Positions 11,961 through 23,847 of a DNA stretch of 64,000 nt are shown piece after piece. Numbering within the stretch: the first letter of the stretch is position 1; every line of letters begins with the position of its first letter. The stretch is from assembly GCA_019454045.1 (NCBI GenBank), contig SKCR01018441.1, forward strand, positions 1 to 64,000, given 5' to 3'. The position numbers and the translations under genes are program-made. The stretch is from Zanthoxylum bungeanum. Taxonomy: Eukaryota > Streptophyta > Magnoliopsida > Sapindales > Rutaceae. Below the pieces are notes generated by a model. The model was not told the DNA's origin. It ran no database searches and saw only the letters and a list, made by a program, of their open reading frames with translations.

Positions 11961-14589
11961 GTATCAGAGCCTCCTAAGTTTGATTTGAAAATCTAGGGTT
12001 CATGACTTTAAATTTGGGATTTTGGCTTGGAGCTTAATTTGCCTAAATTATTGGTTGGGTATGTTTATATGATGTTCAATTAGAATTGTGCATTGTTGGA
12101 ATTGTGAAAAATTGATAGGATTAATTTTCCCCAAAAATACCCTTGGCCGAATAAATACCCTAGGAATGCTCATGGTTATTTTTGAAATTTAACAATTGGA
12201 TGTGTTGATGGCATATAGAAATATGAATGTTGATTTAATTAGATTGAAATCAAATTGAATGATTTTGTATGCCTTTACGTGAGCCATGATGCATGTTATA
12301 AGATTGATTTTGCTTCAATTTGTTTGGACATGAATTGGAAATGTAGAGCATGATTAATTGAATTAATTAATATTTTGGAAGCATTAGATTAATTAATTAA
12401 TTATGGTAATTACACTTGAATTGAATTAATTTGTAATTTGGAATAATGAGTTAATTTAATTTATTGTATTTGGGCTTAATAGGCTTGGTTGGGCCAAGTT
12501 TGGTTTAGGATAATTGGTTGGATCCAATTGGGCCTAAAACCATTTCCATAAAGTCCAAATATGATAATTGGGCATTTAATATTTTAATTGGGCCTAATGG
12601 GCCTAAATTGATTTTTGGCATAAGGTGATTCCTAATTAGGCCTTGGCATCTTAGGTTTAACCCATAATTGCCAAAGCTCATGCCTAAGAATAATTAAAAG
12701 CCCATTGGACTTTGTATGATAGTATTGGATACTAATTGGGCATTTGAGACCCATAAAGATTGGATTTGGAATCCAAGTCTAAAAGACTATTAAAAGTGTA
12801 ATTATTTAATTTGGAATTAAATATGAATTAGTATTGAATATAATTTAAATTGGATTTAAAATTGTAGTTCGATATAATTCAAGAATACGTACTTTGAGTA
12901 TTATTCTTAAACGAGTTGGACTCGCGCAAATCAAATCTTGTTTGAACATTGGATGGTCATTAATCAAAGATTAATTAATTGGATTAGATTGATTGATAAC
13001 ATGCTTTGTGTGAATACTTGGATGTATGAATGAATAATGTATATCATATGGATATTAGACGGTGAGGGCAATTTCGGAAATTGTTGTAATAAATTTAGAA
13101 TTTATTAAATTGGACCTGCGTGTCCAGCCTATTGTCTCTATTCTCTTTGTATTTCTCTCTCACCACCATTCCCCTCATTGTAAATGACGTTTCTTTAGAA
13201 GTATTATGTAATTGGTAGAAGTATGAATAGTGCTAGTGGGAGAGAGGAAATGGAGAGATTTGTTCTAGGAATAAAGTTTGTTTATATTCATCCGAATATT
13301 ATTATTATTTTATTCGCGCCTTATTATGCTTTTAGAATGCATGCTTAAGGGTGTATGATGAGACCTATGTAAAGATAATAAATTGGTTGCCAAATCGCGA
13401 CAAAAACCCTCATTTTATATTAGCGTATTTCCTTCCATTGAGTGATTCTCTCTCTCAAGATCCAAGATTGGCATTGGTTTGTTGGCCAAAGTCAAGACCT
13501 TTGTCCATCGCGGATGTGTTTGGATCACGAAAGTTTTGTTTCATATCGTACGTCTTGGGCAAGTTGTGATTTGTTGGCCAAAGTCAATGTCACTTCTTGT
13601 TCATCGACCTCGATTACGAAGCTTTCCCACTGTCAATGGGTCACGCTTAACTGGTTTCATTAAGCTTGTTGAGCCAAAGCCAATGCTTAGTTGATTCAGA
13701 GGAAAAAAGTTAGGCAATATATTGGATATATTGCATAGATTGGATATATGTTTCGGACTTGGAGGTCCACCTACTAGAACCTAGAAATTGGATGAGATTC
13801 AATTGATCTTAGAGATCTACCTAGTTAAGTTTCATACAACTTGTTGGCCAAAGTCAAGGTTGTTGTTATTTAACGGGATCCTAGCCCACTAGGAAACTAG
13901 GTTCCCGTGTACTCCACAGAGGGTTAGAGGCTCGCCGAAAATAGTGGGAGGGAGGCAAGTATTAAATTTGCAATTTCGTTTAAATACTTGCCAATACGCG
14001 CTCATTTCATTTTTGTCATTAATAATTTAAATATAAATATATTAGTTGGACTAATATTCAATTGTAATTTTAATTGAACAGTTGGACTGTATTCAAACTA
14101 CTTACATTTGTAGTTGGTTATATAATTGGATTATAGTAATCAATTCATTTTAATGTAACCAATCAATAGTAGTTGATTATATAGTTAGACTATAGTAATC
14201 ATTATATTCGATTGTATCTGAAATCATTGATTGGATAGTTGGACTATTGGAATCAAAATAACTGAAAGATTAGCGTTTAAAACATAATCATGGGTGAAAA
14301 TGTCTTTAAGCGGCTTCAATTTTCAGATTGGGAATAGAACATCAGGATAGTCCTGGGAGCCGAGAAGTTACTTTATTTGACAGAGTGACATCTCGGGCCT
14401 GAGCACGGAGTTGAGCAAATAGTGGAGCATGAGCTTTGGAAGACTCATGGTGATGATAACTTTAGTGCTCAATCCGTTATGCTTGCCGCAATGACTCTTT
14501 AATTCCGTCGTCAGAACTAAGGATTAGATCATTATACCATGATGTTGAAATTAAAGGATCTTCATAGATCTAACCTTAGATCTTAGAAG
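11961..14589 (+). mobile_element. Non-coding leader of copia element A
   Basis: About 2.6 kb between the primer site and the first gag traces, rich in TTAATTAATT and TTGGGCC blocks. No coding frame is supported. The phrase TTGTTGGCCAAAGTCAA recurs several times between 13470 and 13860, and again in the matching region of element D (32300-32680), so it belongs to the element family. Small frames at 13351-13694 lie within it and are not genes. Confidence 0.55.
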
Positions 14590-15010
14590 TATGAATTGCA
14601 AAAAAAGCTCTTTCGCTCGCGTATGTTAGAAGGTACGTCTGTTGAACACTAGGTGTCACAGATGATTGCTGACATCGAACAGCTAGGTTAGCTGGGCATT
14701 ACCTACGAGGCCGAGACTTCCAAAGATTCAATTTTACAGTCTCTGCCCGAAAGCTAGGGCAGGTTCATTAAGAACCAAGAGAAAACTCTTGGAGAGTTGA
14801 TGGTTATGCTCAATGAGGCAGCCAGAGCTTCTAAAAATGGGCAAAGGCAAAATCGTCACAGTCTTCTGGGAAGACAAAGGACATATCCCTAGATGTCTGC
14901 CTAAACTGTGGCAAATGGGGTCACTGGATGCGTGAATGCCGTATGTACAAAGCAGACATGAAGGAAGTGAAGGCGGGCAAGGCTCCGACTTCAAGAATGT
15001 TTGTTATAAA
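14590..15010 (+). pseudogene. gag: Copia gag remnant with CCHC zinc knuckle (element A)
   Basis: Translation in pieces gives a copia capsid-like segment (ILQSLPES, then GRFIKNQEKTLGELMVMLNE) and then VCLNCGKWGHWMREC at about 14895-14939, a CX2CX4HX4C nucleic-acid-binding knuckle. Gag would coat element RNA in the virus-like particle. In-frame stops separate the pieces (for example after EH, LG and PES), so no Gag can be made. The order gag, protease, integrase, RT identifies Ty1/copia. Confidence 0.7.
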
Positions 15011-15029
15011 CATGACTACTACTAGTTTA

Positions 15030-16030
15030 AAAATTGGATTTTTGATACTGGATGTGGAACATACATATGTACTGATATGCAGGATCTGCTGATGAGTAGG
15101 ATACTGACTTCAGATGAGATCGACCTATGAGTCGGAAACAAGACATGAGTCGTTGTTTCGGCCGTAGAAACCTAAGTTTTGGAACTGTCATTTGGGCATG
15201 TACTTTAATTAGGAGACTGTTATAATGTATCTAGTTTGACTAAGAACATTATCTCTATATCTAGTTTAACCCGTTGCGGGTATACCTTTATATTCTAGAA
15301 CACTAAGTGTTCTATTTATAAAGATGATATTGAGATAAGCACATTAGATGTGAATAACAATATTTATATTTAGAATATAAATGAATCTCAAACATATAAT
15401 ATGACAAACAAAAGCTCAAACTGAATAAATCTGTTGAGACTTATAAGTGGCATTGTTGTCTGGGACACATTAACAAGACTCGTATATCCACACTTTCGAA
15501 GAGTGGATACTAGGACGGATTTGATTCTAATTCAAATGAAGTCTACGAATTCAGTTCATTAGGCAAAGTGCCTAAAACACCTTTTACTTGGTAAAAGTGC
15601 AATTGCCACCGATCTGTTAGCCCTCGTTCATAGTGACGTAAGTGGACCAATGTCTAGCTAGGCTAGAGGTGGATTTGAATACTTCGTAACCTTTACGGAT
15701 GTGGCATCACGTTATGGTTATGTGTATCTAATGAAACACAAGTCAGAAACTTTTGAGTAATTCAAAGGGTTTCGACACGAAGTAAGAAAACAGACTGATA
15801 AAAGTATTAAAAACATTATGGTCGGACCATAATGTAAAATACTTAAACATATGAGTTTTAAGATTACTTGAAAGAGTGTGGTATTCTTTCACAGTGGACT
15901 CCTCCCGAGACACCTCAATTTGACGGTGTGTCCGAATAGAGAAACCGAACTTTGTTGGACATGGTAAGGTTAATGATGAGTCGCTCTGAGCTACCAATTT
16001 CCTTCTGAGGATACACATTAAACAGTGTAA
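15030..16030 (+). pseudogene. pol: Copia protease and integrase remnant (element A)
   Basis: A protease-like segment IFDTGCGTYICTD is at about 15035. The GAG-pre-integrase motif WHCCLGHINKTRISTLSKSG is at 15450-15510. The integrase core starts with LALVHSDVSGPM at about 15618, carrying the first catalytic Asp. It continues GGFEYFVTFTDVASRYGYVYL after a stop. The second Asp and the Glu regions are scrambled by frameshifts. The enzyme would cut Gag-Pol and insert the cDNA; this copy is dead. Confidence 0.7.
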
Positions 16031-16479
16031 TACTTATTTTGAATAAGGTTCCATGAAAATCTGTTAGACAGACTTCATATTAGATATGAACAGGAAAGAA
16101 ACCGGGTTTCTCATTCCTGAAGATTTGGGAATGCTAGGCATACGCTAAATGTTTGGATGGTACCAAACAAGAACCCAAATTGGATAAGTGCCTATTTGTA
16201 GGTTGTCCTAGGGAAACCAAAGTATAGCGTTATACAACTCACAAGAGAACAATGTAATTGTTGCTCTCCATGCGGCTTTCCTAAGAGGAATTCCTATATG
16301 CAGTGGTAAGTAGGAGGAAAGTAAAACTCGATGAAAATCAGAGTAATACTGTTCCAGGCACCGAGTCCTCACGGAACACCAACAGTTCATCAGGGATGAA
16401 ACTGTACCAATAATCTTCGAATACACAAGAACCGCGTAGGTCGGAGAGAGTCAGAAAACAACATGGGAGGTATGAGTTA

Positions 16480-18120
16480 CTGATCTCACCTCATGTAGAT
16501 ATCAATCTTATTGAGGAATATGAACCGGCTACGTATGAGGAAGTGATACAAGGTATCAACTCCACTTTATGGCAAAGTGCCATGATATCCGAAATGGATT
16601 CCATGTATACCAACCAAGTTTGGACACTGGTTGATGTACCAGAAGGTATTATGCCTATTGGTACTAAATGAGTCTTCAAGGAAGACATACATGGATGGCA
16701 ACATACTAATGTACACAGCTATGCATGTATAGAAAGGGTATCGTCAACAACATAGTGTCGACTACGACAAAAAATTTTCACTTGTTGCCATGATTAAATC
16801 CATTTGGATAATGCTTGCTAATGCTGCATGTTTCATTTATGAAATATGGCACATGGACGTCAAAACTGCTTTCCTTAACAGAAAACTTTTGGAGGATGTT
16901 TACAACATCCTGACTGTTTTGTCGTGCCAAAACATGCAAACAAGGTTTGCAAGTTAAATCGATCCATTTATGGATTGAAGCAAGCATTGCGTTCTTGGAA
17001 CCAATGTTTTGATTAGATCATAATGGTATATGATTTCATTCAAAACGAATATGATTCATGTGTATATAAGAATGTTAGTGAGAGCGCACTGACAATGAAT
17101 GTCCTATAAGTTGATGATGTATTACTTCTTAGCAATAACATTCCTATGCTATAATGGGTGAAAGCTTGGCTTTCATTAAAATTCTCCATAGAATACTTGG
17201 GAGAAGCAGGCTTTATTCTAGGAATAAAGATCTAGTGGGATAGATCTAGAAAGCTGCTGACAACCCTCCCAAAGTTCGTACGTTTTGAAATGTATGTGAC
17301 CTGATGTCTCATATGCTTTGAGCATATGGAGTCACAATCAGGCCAATCCAGGTGATGGTCACTGGATTGATGTTAAGAACATCCTTAAGTATCTTAGACG
17401 AACTAAGGATGCGTTCTTAAAATATAGGGAAATGAGAACTTGATGTTTTCATTAAAATTCTCCATAGAATACCTGGGAGAAGCAGGCTTTATTCTAGGAA
17501 TAAAGATCTAGTGGGATAGATCTAGAAAGCTGCTGACAACCCTCCCAAAGTTCGTACGTTTTGAAATGTATGTGACCTGATGTCTCATATGCTTTGAGCA
17601 TATGTAGACGCTATAAGGCCAATCCAGGTGATGGTCACTGGATTGATCTAAAGAAAATCCTTAAGTATCTTGGATGAACTAAGGATGCTTTCTGAGAATA
17701 TGGGGAAAGGAGAACTTGAGGTGACTAGGTTCACCGCTGCAAGTTTCCAAACCGATAAAGACGACTTTAGGTCGCAATAAGGGTACATATTTAGTTTGAA
17801 TAACGGAACAGTGAGCTGGAAATCTTCCATGCAAGATACTGTTGCCGAATAAACAACAAGAGCGGAACATTGCTGCAACTGAGGCAGCAATAGAAGCATT
17901 TTGGATCTATATAATCCTAATTGGATTAGAAGTAGTTATGTTAGCAGCTGAGCTAGGCTACGGAACAGGCTAAGGAACCACGGTCTCATCAATGATCCAA
18001 GTATGTACTTCGACTAATTCAACTGATTTGTTCGATCATACATCGTGGCGATGTGATGATCGAATAAATTACATCAGATGATAACCTGGAAAATCTGCTG
18101 ACGAAAGTTGTTTCTCAGCA
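16480..18120 (+). pseudogene. pol: Copia reverse transcriptase / RNase H remnant (element A)
   Basis: Recognisable pieces are a DVKTAFLNRKLLEDVY motif at about 16857, SIYGLKQA at about 16965, and the catalytic VDDVLLL at 17109. The Tyr codon of the usual YVDD box is replaced by the stop TAA (17106-17108). RNase H-like sequence follows to about 17960. The region also contains a 276-bp tandem duplication. Multiple frameshifts exclude function. Confidence 0.75.
17171..17722 (+). repeat. 276-bp tandem duplication in the pol remnant of element A
   Basis: The block starting TTTCATTAAAATTCTCCATA at 17171 restarts at 17447 and runs through the same order of segments (AGGAATAAAGATCTAGTGGG, GTTCGTACGTTTTGAAATG, GGTGATGGTCACTGGATTGA). 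The copies differ by scattered substitutions. Element D has only one copy, so the duplication is specific to A. Confidence 0.85.
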
Positions 18121-18191
18121 AAAATTTGAGCAACCCGTACATAGTCAGGTGTTAGACACTTGAGTGATTGGCTATAGGCCATGTGGGAGAT

Positions 18192-18439
18192 TGTTGGATA
18201 ATTATGACCCATAGCATCACTATTTGTACAGAACATGGCGTTGTTGTACAAATTAACTACAAATTGCTCTTTTATCATTTGTAATTGGATTACCTGGATA
18301 TATAAATGATAAAAGTCCATATGATTAGTACCAGATTAATAAGATATGAGACAGTATTAATCCACATAAGGTTTAATCATTAAATATCCCTAGTCGTAGT
18401 ATTATCGAGACTGGACATCGATAATGCGGAATATACTAG
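18192..18439 (+). repeat. 3' LTR of copia element A, first part
   Basis: Starts TGTTGGATAATTATGACCC right after the polypurine tract GTGGGAGAT. It matches the start of the 5' LTR until ACTAG, where the Tat/Ogre-like element is inserted. The remainder resumes at 25111. Confidence 0.9.
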
Positions 18440-19420
18440 TGTAGGCACTGCATTTTTACACATAAGTCCCTATGATGAGTCTCATTTTGGAGACACTACC
18501 TTTTAAGTCACGGAGGTCACGGAAAACGGACATCGGAAGGGGAAATTCAGAATAAACAAGGCTCACTGTTTTCGTTCGTGCTGCGTTCGTGTATGCGTTC
18601 GAACGGTAAACAGATTGCAGGCGTTCGTGCCGCGTTCGAGGAGGCGTTCGATTGGTGTCGGTAATTCTGGTTTTTCTGCTAGCCTCACATCAAGCCCAAT
18701 TCGCCCAAGCCTTGGCCCACACGCCCAAGCCCACTTAAAACACATATTTAACACATGGTGAAATCAAAACAAATCTAAAAATCACATACCAATTAAATAA
18801 AACATAAAATATAATCATACCTAATCTAAACCAATCAAATATAATCATACCAAGTTAAAATCAATCAACCAATATATTATTCCCAAACTTAAAATATTGT
18901 ATGCCTAATCAACATAAACTAAATATTCAACCTTCCCTATCTAGCCAAGATTTGTCCCCCCTCAATCTTTGACTTCCCTTATCCAACACCAAATCAAATC
19001 CCTTTCCTTGTCAAGCCTAACCCTTTGCCTATAAAAAGAACCCTTCACCAACCTTCTCAACGCTAGCTAGCTAGCTCATACACAACACACAGGAGAATTA
19101 CAGGAAGAACACACCCAAAAACAGTAAGCAAAAGAATACAGAGGAAACGGCAGCGAAACCACAAGGAAACAGCAGCAAAACGGACTCGAAACAGTAGCTT
19201 GAGCGGCAAAACAGCGAAGGAAAAGGCAAACCAGTGAACCAGAAAAGTTGTGGAGCTTTACCCCTTCCGATCTTCGTGAAACGCGAGCCCGAGAGACGGC
19301 TTAAAAGGTTAGACCTGAGGGTACTTTTCACACTCATCTTTATTTGATTTTTGTTATTTATTTTGATTGTATTTTACTTGTTTGTTAAATCTTGTTTGTG
19401 TATGATGTGTGTTGTGGGTA

Positions 19421-19567
19421 TTGGATGAATGGAAGAGTGTCGTCTCTTGTGGTATATAGGATGGAAACCCAGACATAAATTCCGTAGCCGAATCCGAATG
19501 GACGGTAGTGCGGTCTGTACTTGGGACACAACTCCACGTACCTCTTGAGTAAACGGCACCCTCTTTT
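19421..19567 (+). other. Conserved LTR hairpin module, copy 3
   Basis: Core 19449-19544 reads GTGGTATATAGGATGGAAA, CCCAGACATAAATTCCG, GAATGGACGGTA, GGTCTGTACTTGGGAC, CCACGTACC. Internal pairs are possible between CCC-AGAC and GTCT-GGG, and between CCGT and ACGG. Outer arms AAGAGTGTCGT (from 19433) and ACGGCACCCTCTT (to about 19565) can also pair. Confidence 0.55.
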
Positions 19568-19623
19568 GTTTTGTGTTGCTTTTGTTTATTTTTCGTCACT
19601 TGAATTCTGTATGTTGTTTATTT

Positions 19624-20095
19624 ATGCATGATTCAATCGAGTGCATGGGCTTAGTAAGCGGAATGAAAAATCCCCTATGGGGAGGGGTTAAAGCCCTTTA
19701 CCACGATGCTTTGCCGCGCCGGTTGATGTGTGTTCGGTTGGATGCAAGATACGTTCAATCGGGCATACTTAGTTTGATATTATTGTCTTTATCTTTTTAT
19801 GCATGGTTCAATCAAGCGCATGGGCTTAGTGAGTTAGTCCAAAGGTTCTCTATCTGAGAGACAAAGAGCCTAAAAGGCCACCTTTGTGACACTACTTCGC
19901 CGCGCCGGACGAAGTGTGTTTGGGTTGAATGTACGTTCAATTGGGCATACGAAGTCCTACACTTTTGTTGTCTTTATTTCATGTGTTGTGATGTGACGCG
20001 CATGGGCTTAGTATGTTGGTCTAAAAGTCCTCTCTTTGAGAGATCAAGAGCCCCAAAAGGCCACCTTTACGGCAGTACTTCGCCGCACCCCTTTA
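19624..20095 (+). repeat. About 180-bp tandem repeat in the Tat/Ogre-like LTR
   Basis: Two and a half diverged units each carry GCGCATGGGCTTAGT, a 'ccc/gag ... ggcc' segment, CTTYGCCGCGCCGG and GTACGTTCAATYGGGCATAC. Units begin near 19624, 19799 and 19985. Confidence 0.7.
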
Positions 20096-20210
20096 TTTTA
20101 TTGTTTATGTATTGCGTCCCATTTCATGCATCAGGTCTGTTCCCGTTCGAACGCGTTTACGAACGCAACTCGAACGCGCATGCATTTTGCCTTATCATGC
20201 ATCAGGTCTC

Positions 20211-20422
20211 ATTTCCGTTCGAACGCGTTAACAAACGCCATACGAACGTGAGCATTCTGTTTCATTTCCGTTCGAACGCGTTAACAAACGCCATACGAAC
20301 GTGAGCATTCTGTTTCATTTCCGTTCGAACGCGTTAACAAATGCCATACGAATGTGAGCATTCTGTTTCATTTTCATTCGAACGCGTTATCAAACGCCAC
20401 ACGAACGCGAACCTTCTGTTTA
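20211..20422 (+). repeat. 53-bp tandem repeat with CGTTCGAACG palindrome
   Basis: Units start at 20211, 20264, 20317 and 20370, exactly 53 bp apart. Each carries CCGTTCGAACGCGTTAAC and ATACGAACGTGAGCATTCTG. A partial unit precedes and another follows. CGTTCGAACG is a perfect 10-bp palindrome, changed to CATTCGAACG in the last unit. Confidence 0.9.
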
Positions 20423-21012
20423 CCGTTCAAACGCGTTTACGAACGCTACACGAACGCACGCACACTGAACTGAGTCTGTCTTATCATATTCATGCATAAT
20501 TGCCTCTTGGTTGGTCTTTCTTGTATTATGTAGCCAATCATATTATTTGTATTCCTGCATTTATCCATTCTATGTCTTCTTGGGATGATATTCAAGCATG
20601 ATTAGGCTGTTAGCATGTTATTTGGTTAATAGGTTCATGAGATAGTACTCAAGCATGATTAGGTTGTTCTTAGTTTTCCATATCATATGATCGAGAAATG
20701 TTCATGAGATTGCCATGTGATGTTGCATGTTGTGATGACTAATTCCCTGCATGTAGAGTTAGAAGCATGATACTCTTGGAAATAAGTGTTACTTAGGCCT
20801 GATTAAATTATTACACAAATCCTTTCATTACAAGTGACATAAGTAAGGGACCATTCCGAACCCAACGGTTTGAGGTCTTCCCTTGCGAGGGGTGAGTGCG
20901 GCCTTAAATCATATTTTCCCGGTTCACACCGGGTGGCGACTCCATGTTATTTCGTACTCCCAACTAGGCCGCGAGCCTAGAACAGCGTCGCCCAAGTTCT
21001 GTTGTCCACAGT

Positions 21013-21030
21013 CTGGCGACTCCACTGGGG
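21013..21030 (+). other. Primer-binding site of the Tat/Ogre-like element
   Basis: TGGCGACTCCACTGGGGA follows the LTR end by two bases. It begins with the TGG expected from the complement of a tRNA CCA end. Sites of this form are those I associate with Tat/Ogre elements (commonly assigned to tRNA-Arg); the tRNA assignment is from memory. Confidence 0.65.
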
Positions 21031-21544
21031 ATAGAGAATCGGCCCCGAAATATTGACTTGTGATGTTTGGATTTATGTTTTAATTGACCGTGTCTATAGT
21101 GGATAAAGTGAGGGTTTAATCAAAGGCATTTTTAGGCTAGGTAATGGTTTGGTGTCTTCCTTCATTCACTACCTTTCTAGAAGGAAAAGCTGTGAAGGCA
21201 CCTAGATAGCCATCTACTCGTAGCCTATTGTGATGGACTAATTTGGAGGACTCGTTGTTTATTCCTGACAACAAGCGATAAGAGCCTAAGAGGCTTGGGT
21301 ATTTAAGTGAGCCTCGCTCCACCTTCCCTCTGAGGGATCTACAATGGGAAATCCATTTGACAGTCTGTCACACACCATAGCTCATTGGCACGTACCTTAG
21401 TGTATAAAAAAGGGTGCGCTCACTTGGTTGCTCGAACCCTTGAGTGGGGAGACCTAGTTGTGGGCCATCCTTCGCCGGTGAGAGCCTTTGTCTATACTCT
21501 TGCTAACCCACCCATAGACCGGGTTGGCTAAAGTAACAATTATT

Positions 21545-22020
21545 TCCTTGAATATGTGCTTGTGGACCATCCTCATTTGGATGCAGTTGGACTATTGTCA
21601 GAAATGCGGGCTTGTTGGGCCATTTAAACTGGGACAAGTTCGCACCTTATGACTATTAGGCCCAAAGCTTCTGAAATGTCGATGGGCCATTGTGTAGAAA
21701 TTATTATGTCATGTTTGCATCATCTTTCTTCTATGCTTGTGTTTGGGAACATCGTCGTTTGGATCCAGTTGGACCATTTGTCATGGGATATGGGCTTGTT
21801 GGGCCATTTAAACTGGGACAAGAACGTATTTCATGACTATTGGGCCAAAGGCTTCTAAGTGATTGATGGGCCACTTTGTGATTGTGTTCGGAACGTTACC
21901 ATTTGGATTTAGTTGGGCTCCTTGCCATGAGATGTGAACTCGTTGGGCCATTTAAACTGGGACGAGTTCACTCCTATGACAGTTGGCCCAAAAACTTCTA
22001 AAATGATGATGAGCCGGTTT
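21545..22020 (+). repeat. Leader tandem repeat of the Tat/Ogre-like element
   Basis: Three units of roughly 140-180 bp each carry GTTGGGCCATTTAAACTGGG, a preceding ATTTGGATNNAGTTGG segment and a following GGCCCAAA..CTTCT segment. They lie between the primer site and gag. Confidence 0.75.
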
Positions 22021-22191
22021 GTGTGAAAATTTTAATGAGTTGATATATTTCTTGTATCGCATGCATATCATGCATCACATGCACCTCATGCATACATGCA
22101 CCATGTTAACCCCATTTTTGTCTTGAAAGCCATCATAGATTCCCGTTGGGTTAGAAAAAAAGGAAGACTCACCAAAATACTGAGAACAGAC

Positions 22192-23358
22192 ATGAGTGAA
22201 TCAGATATTGAGGTATCCCGGATAGATCAGTTGGAAAATGGCTTCGCGAAGATTACTGAACAGTTGCAAGCCTTGACTACTGCCATGACAAATATGGCTG
22301 TACCCCGTGCTGGGGAAAATTCTGAGAATGTGAGGCGTGATGAGCCTTCGAATGGGTTGGGGGATGATACCCCCGCTTTTGATGATGATATGGCAGAGTA
22401 TGCAGCAGGCAGAGTATATGGGTCTCATGGAGAGTTACAGAAGCTTCGGGATCAGGTTGAAACAGTTACCCGCAAAATGAGGGGTAAGAATGAGGATTTG
22501 TTAGATTATGAGGCAATGACGTTCGGAGAACAGCTGCCAACTCAGTTTAAATTACCCGACATGGCCAAGTTTAATGGGAATGGAGACCCGAGAGTCCATC
22601 TGCAGCAATATGTCTCAGTCATGAGTTCAGTGGGCCTATCACAGCGCCAAGTCCAAAAGATGTTTGGGATGTCACTCGAGGGGGCACATGTGGTTTGGTA
22701 TCATAGCCTTAAGAAAAAGTTTAAGGAAGATTGGAGAGAACTAGCTGATGCTTTTCTGAAGCAATATGTTACAGACTTAGAGATTGACTTGTCACTCCGT
22801 GATTTGGAGAACACTAAGCAGAAGCCGGAAGAAAGCTTCAAGGAGTATGTAGACCGCTGGAGAAGCCAGCTTCTGAAAATGCAGACTCGGCCCTCTGAGA
22901 AGGACCAAATGAAAATGATCATCAAGGGCACCAAGCCCTCTATTTATAGTAAGCTGAGGAGGATGACTTCGATGATTTCTGATTTTCGACAGTTGAGGGA
23001 AACTGTCATGGATATTGAGGAAGAGGAGGCTGAAAACAGAAAGTCATATGGCTAGAATAGGCGGACTTTTGGGGGGTATTCTGAGACTAAGCCCGCTACT
23101 GTCGAGGTTGCTGCCATCAGGAACCGGCAATTCTCCAACCTTGGTAGACCTTTGTCGAAGGTATTTGAAAAGTTACAGGGACAAGGAATCTTGAAACCCT
23201 TAGAAGGCAAGCCACTTCCGCACCCCCCACCACCACACATAAATGTGAACCTTTATTGTCACTTCCACCAGCTACATGGCCATGACACCGACAACTGCAC
23301 CCGCCTCAGGCATGAAATTCAAGATCTCATAGATTCCCATAAAATACCCAACCCATGA
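22192..23358 (+). pseudogene. gag: Gag polyprotein of the Tat/Ogre-like element, one in-frame stop
   Basis: The chosen start is ATG at 22192 (MSESDIEVSRIDQLENG); an upstream in-frame ATG at 22096 lies in leader-like sequence. The frame is open for 287 codons, meets TAG at 23053-23055, and continues in the same frame to a stop at 23356-23358. Residues about 115-290 are a retrotransposon-gag capsid domain with FKLPDMAKFNGNGDPRVHL and WYHSLKKKFKEDWRELADAF. After the stop comes LYCHFHQLHGHDTDNCTRL, a Cys/His cluster of the type at the C-terminus of Tat-lineage Gag. Codon structure is well kept either side of the stop, so the TAG looks recent. The product would form the particle; no protease or pol follows. 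Confidence 0.8.
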
Positions 23359-23847
23359 AAAGAAACCCTCAAGCTTCTTACATGGATGACAGTGAAGAAC
23401 CATAGGCCGAGGAAGAAGGCAGTGCTGCGGATGATGGAGATGTTCCTCCTAGTCTATTTGATCCAGTTTTTTTTAATGACATTGATTTTGTTACTTGTTC
23501 GAACTCTTTTCCTCAACAATAATAAAGACGTTCATTTCGCTGAAACTCTTCTGCAATATGAGTATATTTGAGAAAAGTATTCAACCTTGGTACTATGGAA
23601 TCCAGTGATGAACACGGGGAACCTTCGAAATAAGCAAACAGAAAAGATAAGATAGACATTCAGAAATTGGGAAATAGAGGCAGTGAAACTATCAGACTTG
23701 GAAGGGAATTAGTTCACCGAGCCGATCAACATAGACAGATTGAAGCAGTGGTTTGCTTGAGGAAAAGAAGACTAAGCAGTCACCAAGAGGATTGATGGAA
23801 GACCTAACCCGACGGGATAGGAACATGCATGCATGCATACACGTAAC
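23359..23847 (+). mobile_element. Internal tail of the Tat/Ogre-like element, no pol
   Basis: About 490 bp follow gag. An acidic reading segment (DDSEEP, then AEEEGSAADDGDVPPSLFDPVFF) persists in one frame with stops, then nothing recognisable. No protease, RT or integrase motif is seen. The segment ends in GCATGCATGCATACACGTAAC at the inverted LTR. Confidence 0.5.

Larger units (their letters stand above)
18440..21010 (+). repeat. 5' LTR of the Tat/Ogre-like element
   Basis: 2571 bp, TG...CA, ending TTCTGTTGTCCACA. It contains the hairpin module (19421-19567), a roughly 180-bp tandem repeat (19624-20095) and a 53-bp tandem repeat (20211-20422). Its last 350 bp reappear at 24761-25110. The short open frames at 19573-19857 and 19981-20304 come from these tandem repeats. 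Confidence 0.8.

Noticed and set aside
19573..20304. Plus-strand frames of 94 and 107 codons
   Set aside because: They are translations of the tandem repeats in the Tat/Ogre-like LTR.
23053..23055. Programmed read-through of the TAG in gag
   Set aside because: No read-through context or pseudoknot could be shown; a simple point mutation is sufficient until other copies are compared.
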